A DNA stretch of 17,848 bases. Origin: Propionibacteriaceae bacterium (lineage in GTDB: Bacteria; Actinomycetota; Actinomycetes; Propionibacteriales; Propionibacteriaceae). A program made the translations under genes and the position numbers. The stretch's first letter is position 1, and each line of letters begins with the position of its first letter. The notes beneath the pieces were generated by a model. That model did not search any database. It saw only the letters and a list, made by a program, of their open reading frames with translations, and was not told where the DNA came from. The stretch lies in contig JAIRRM010000136.1 in NCBI GenBank assembly GCA_031255975.1, positions 1-17,848 on the forward strand, written 5' to 3'. Below are positions 15,263 to 17,848 of the stretch, piece by piece.

Positions 15263-16228
15263 GTGGTTACCGAGAACGAAATGACGCCGAACCCGTCCCC
15301 CGCCGAGCCCGCGACCCCAGCGACCTCTGAAACCCCAGCACCGCAATCGGCGCGGGCAACCGAGCGAGCGACACCAACCGAGCGACCCGACACCGTATTC
15401 GGATGGGTACTGCGAGCCGTTAAAGGTATGTTCATCGGCACCGGTGCCATCCTGCCCGGTGTGAGCGGTGGGGCACTGGCGGCGGTGTTTGGCATCTACG
15501 AACGCATGATCGGCTTCCTCGCCAATCCGAAAAAAGATTTCGTCAAGAACACACTGTGGTTCATCCCGGTGGTGATCGGGGCGCTGTTCGGCATGTTCGT
15601 GCTCGCCTTCCCGCTCGACTACTTCCTACTGCACAACAAGGTACAGGTGGTGTTCTTCTTCATCGGCGCAATCGCGGGCACCTTCCCGGCGCTGCTCGGC
15701 GAGGCTGGCAAGCGGGGCCGCAAAACGTGGCATTGGGCACTGATGTTGGCAGTCGCCGCCGCCATGCTGGTATTCCTGATCTGGGCGCGTAACAATCTCG
15801 ATGTGAATCTGCCGTTGAACTTCGGCACCTGGGTGCTCGCGGGCGGCATTTTCGCCCTCGGCATGATCGTGCCGGGGCTGTCGCCGTCCAACTTCCTGCT
15901 CTACTTCAACATGTATCAGCCGATGACGGACGGCATCAAGCGGGTCGATCTCTCCATCCTGGTGCCGGTGGGCATCGGTGCGGTGCTGTGTGTAATAGCG
16001 TTTGCCAAACTGATGAGCCTGCTGCTGGAGCGAGCGTATGCTCCGGTGTTCCACTTCATCCTGGGCGTGGTGATCGCGTCCACCGCCATCATCCTGCCGT
16101 GGGGCACCGATTACGACGGCATGGGCGTTCCCGGATACCTCACCACCGGTTTGCTGTTCGCCGCCGGGGTGACGCTGGGACTGTGGATGGGCTGGCTGGA
16201 GAAGAGATACCAGAAGGACGACGAATGA
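15263..16228 (+). CDS. DUF368 membrane protein, probable undecaprenyl phosphate translocase (PopT family)
   Basis: A 321-residue integral membrane protein. DUF368 (PopT) proteins have been shown in other bacteria to return undecaprenyl phosphate across the membrane for reuse in wall synthesis; the role here is by family. The duplicated signature is visible: KGMFIGTGAILPGVSGGALA (54-73, PGVSGG at 65-70) and GMIVPGLSPSNFLLYFNMY in the second half. About eight hydrophobic segments follow a polar N-terminal tail of about 45 residues rich in Pro, Ala, Thr and Glu, probably cytosolic and disordered, and longer than usual. Its TGA overlaps the ATG of a 27-codon ORF, which overlaps the methyltransferase start. 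Confidence 0.85.
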   Translation: MVTENEMTPNPSPAEPATPATSETPAPQSARATERATPTERPDTVFGWVLRAVKGMFIGTGAILPGVSGGALAAVFGIYERMIGFLANPKKDFVKNTLWFIPVVIGALFGMFVLAFPLDYFLLHNKVQVVFFFIGAIAGTFPALLGEAGKRGRKTWHWALMLAVAAAMLVFLIWARNNLDVNLPLNFGTWVLAGGIFALGMIVPGLSPSNFLLYFNMYQPMTDGIKRVDLSILVPVGIGAVLCVIAFAKLMSLLLERAYAPVFHFILGVVIASTAIILPWGTDYDGMGVPGYLTTGLLFAAGVTLGLWMGWLEKRYQKDDE

Positions 16229-16308
16229 GTGGCCTTGATGGCACCGGGGTGACCAATCACCGTTCTACCTGCGGCAGTGGCACCACGATTGCGCCTCGGG
16301 GGTTGTGA
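16225..16308 (+). CDS. 27-codon bridging ORF
   Basis: Its ATG (16225-16227) overlaps the DUF368 stop as ATGA, and its TGA (16306-16308) overlaps the methyltransferase ATG as TGATG. The predicted peptide begins MSGLDGTGVTNHRSTCGSG. It has no recognisable domain. The double overlap would let ribosomes pass from the DUF368 gene to the methyltransferase gene without release, so its purpose may be coupling rather than its product. It could also be chance in a G+C-rich 76-bp gap. Confidence 0.4.
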   Translation: MSGLDGTGVTNHRSTCGSGTTIAPRGL

Positions 16309-16976
16309 TGAGCGGAACAGAGCCAGCGATGTTCAGCGACGCACCCCGACCGCTGCTCAGCGAGGACGACATCGCCGCACTGTCGTCACCCGGGGTGGGA
16401 CCCTGGGTGGGGGTGTGGCCCCAGGATGAACGCTACGACCCGGCGCTGTTGGCCGAGGGAGACCGTCGTAACGTCGCCGACGGTTACCGCTATTGGACGG
16501 TGGACGCCATCCGTGCCGAGCTGGCAACGCGCGCCGTACCGCTACACGTCGCCATCCAGAACTGGGAACATGATTTCAATATCGGCTCCATTGTGCGTAC
16601 CGCCAACGCTTTCGGCGTGGCCGGAGTGCACATAGTCGGACGGCGCCGCTGGAACCGGCGCGGTGCCATGGTGACCGACCGCTACCTCGACGTACACCAC
16701 CACGAAGACGAAACGGCACTGGTGCGTTGGTGCGCCGCCGCCACGACAACCCTCATCGGCGTAGACAATCTACCCGGCGCGGTGCCGTTGGAAACCGCCG
16801 CACTCCCCGAGCGCTGCTGCTTAGTTTTCGGCTCCGAGGGCGCCGGGCTCACCGACGCCATGGTCGCCGGCTGCGAACGTCTCGTCGCCATCACCCAATA
16901 CGGCTCCACCCGCTCCATCAACGCCGGTGCCGCCGCCGCCATCGCCATGTACCACTGGTCGCTCAAGTGGCGGTGA
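16305..16976 (+). CDS. SpoU/TrmH-family RNA 2'-O-methyltransferase
   Basis: A SAM-dependent RNA ribose methyltransferase of the knotted SPOUT fold, about 223 residues. Motif 1 is NWEHDFNIGSIVRTANAFG (86-104), motif 2 VFGSEGAGLTDAM (174-186), motif 3 ITQYGSTRSINAGAAAAIAM (196-215). N in motif 1, E178 in motif 2 and the S-I-N turn in motif 3 are the usual positions; INAG replaces the more common LNVS. An N-terminal extension of about 75 residues precedes the domain, perhaps for substrate binding. Start is GTG 16305 or, better spaced from GGGGG, ATG 16308. Target (rRNA or tRNA) unknown. Confidence 0.88.
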   Translation: MMSGTEPAMFSDAPRPLLSEDDIAALSSPGVGPWVGVWPQDERYDPALLAEGDRRNVADGYRYWTVDAIRAELATRAVPLHVAIQNWEHDFNIGSIVRTANAFGVAGVHIVGRRRWNRRGAMVTDRYLDVHHHEDETALVRWCAAATTTLIGVDNLPGAVPLETAALPERCCLVFGSEGAGLTDAMVAGCERLVAITQYGSTRSINAGAAAAIAMYHWSLKWR

Positions 16977-17154
16977 ACACCGCCAGACGTGGCTAACCGA
17001 GTGAGCACCACACCGGTGCCAGTCGCGGCAATCCAACAACACCTCGTCGAAATACTGGCCGCATACGTTGAATGCGCTGGGATGCACGGCCTCGGCACAC
17101 ACCGTCGCCTTGACGCACATCACCGCCTGGGCACATGAACGGAATCCGAACACA

Positions 17155-17192
17155 AAACAGGGCCGCGAAGGGATCTCCTCGCGGCCCTGTTT
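17155..17192 (-). terminator. Strong intrinsic terminator after lemA
   Basis: AAACAGGGCCGCGA (17155-17168) pairs perfectly with TCGCGGCCCTGTTT (17179-17192) around a 10-nt loop. In the lemA direction the stem runs into TTTTGTGTT, starting 16 nt after the lemA stop. The short TTTG on the plus side may also help end the methyltransferase transcript. Confidence 0.85.
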
Positions 17193-17208
17193 GTAGCTGA
17201 TGAAGCGG

Positions 17209-17848
17209 TTACTGCTGACCGGGCTGCGGCGGCTGCACCGGGGCAGGCTGGAACACCGGACTCTCGGTGGCCGGGATCGGCATCACGTCGTTGTTCACGG
17301 CGGGAGGCAACGCTCCGGCGGCCTGCTGCGCGGTTCCGATGGCCTCCTGGCGGGCACGACCACCGAGATCGCTCATATCGATTTCCACGCGAGCGCGGAC
17401 CGTCGGGTCATTCACCTCGAAATAGCCAGCCTTCTGGAATCCGAACATGCCGGCGATGATGCTAGACGGGAACACTTCGGTCCTCGTGTTGTAGTTGCCA
17501 ACGATGGCGTTGTAGTACTTGCGCGAGTTGGCGATGCGATTCTCGGTCTCGACCACTTCCGACTGCAATTGAAGGAAGTTGGTGTTCGACTTCAGATCGG
17601 GATACGCCTCGGATACGGCAAAGAACTGGGTGACGGCCTGCGTCAACTGCTGCTCCAACTGGGCACGCTCCGGGCTGAGGGCACCACTGGGGGCTTGCGA
17701 CACCTGCTGCGCACGGGTACGCAGTTCGGTGATGCGCTCCAATGTCTCACGTTCGTTGAAGGCATAACCCTTGGCGATCTCCACCAGGTTTGGCAACAGG
17801 TCATAGCGACGGTTCAGTTCCACGTCCACCTGCCGCCAGGATTCCTGA
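17209..17848 (-). CDS. lemA: LemA family protein (5' end outside window)
   Basis: The frame is open through the right edge (ESWRQVDVELNRRYDLLPN), so the N-terminal membrane segment is outside the window; the GTG at 17829 is internal. Conserved LemA stretches: the above, then LVEIAKGYAFNERETLERI, SEAYPDLKSNTNFLQLQSE, ENRIANSRKYYNAIVGNYN and FPSSIIAGMFGFQKAGYFEV. These form the family's long antiparallel helical hairpin. The C-terminal tail, about 60 residues rich in Pro, Gln and Ala, ending PVQPPQPGQQ, is an extension beyond the usual domain. LemA proteins are membrane-anchored with an N-terminal helix; their molecular function is not settled. A strong terminator follows. Confidence 0.9.
   Translation of the reverse strand, partial: QESWRQVDVELNRRYDLLPNLVEIAKGYAFNERETLERITELRTRAQQVSQAPSGALSPERAQLEQQLTQAVTQFFAVSEAYPDLKSNTNFLQLQSEVVETENRIANSRKYYNAIVGNYNTRTEVFPSSIIAGMFGFQKAGYFEVNDPTVRARVEIDMSDLGGRARQEAIGTAQQAAGALPPAVNNDVMPIPATESPVFQPAPVQPPQPGQQ

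Noticed and set aside
16977..17153. Cysteine-rich minus-strand frame (starts near 17153)
   Set aside because: It has several Cys residues but no spacing of a known zinc motif, no ribosome binding site, overlaps the lemA terminator region and runs into antisense of the methyltransferase gene.

Overview
The window looks like chromosome from a high-GC Gram-positive bacterium (Actinomycetota). The pointers are G+C-rich codon use, several GTG starts, many starts with a -10 box placed as for leaderless transcripts, a class II fructose-bisphosphate aldolase of actinobacterial type, and a fragment of an Ltp-type lipoprotein repeat. I cannot name the genus. Most genes are housekeeping or cell-envelope genes. 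I found no tRNA, rRNA, CRISPR array, prophage or biosynthetic cluster.

Layout. Positions 1-1351 (minus) hold psd and pssA, the phosphatidylethanolamine pair, with a GTGA overlap; pssA runs off the left edge. Divergent from psd is a left-handed beta-helix nucleotidyl/acyltransferase-like gene (1418-2581). Next on the minus strand are a DUF4143 AAA ATPase (2715-3935) and a short SHOCT-domain tail (2587-2709), both resembling accessory insertions. glmM follows (4060-5412). A 330-bp gap leads to the most interesting locus: a promoter with an inverted repeat, a 28-codon Met/Cys-rich leader ORF, an intrinsic terminator, and the methionine ABC importer metQ-metN-metI (5984-8679). A hotdog thioesterase (8759-9217) and convergent purT (9428-10624, minus) come next.

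Positions 10625-11852 are decayed: a fragment of an Ltp repeat, an unidentified minus-strand tail and a broken IS transposase. Then, on the minus strand, lie fba (11875-12897) with a hairpin terminator, an unknown multi-pass membrane protein (12985-14052) and a D-2-hydroxyacid dehydrogenase (14139-15182). Divergent from the dehydrogenase is a DUF368/PopT-type membrane protein (15263-16228), linked through a 27-codon ORF with overlapping stops and starts to a SpoU/TrmH rRNA methyltransferase (16305-16976). A strong hairpin terminator separates this from lemA (minus), which runs off the right edge.

How the genes work together. psd/pssA make membrane phospholipid. GlmM, and perhaps the beta-helix protein, act in amino-sugar precursor supply. 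The DUF368 protein probably recycles the undecaprenyl phosphate carrier. MetQNI imports methionine and appears to be controlled by a translation-sensing attenuator that reads Met and Cys codons. Six unrelated genes share the same start architecture (a TAnnnT-like box, exactly 6 nt, then ATG/GTG), so leaderless translation is probably common here.
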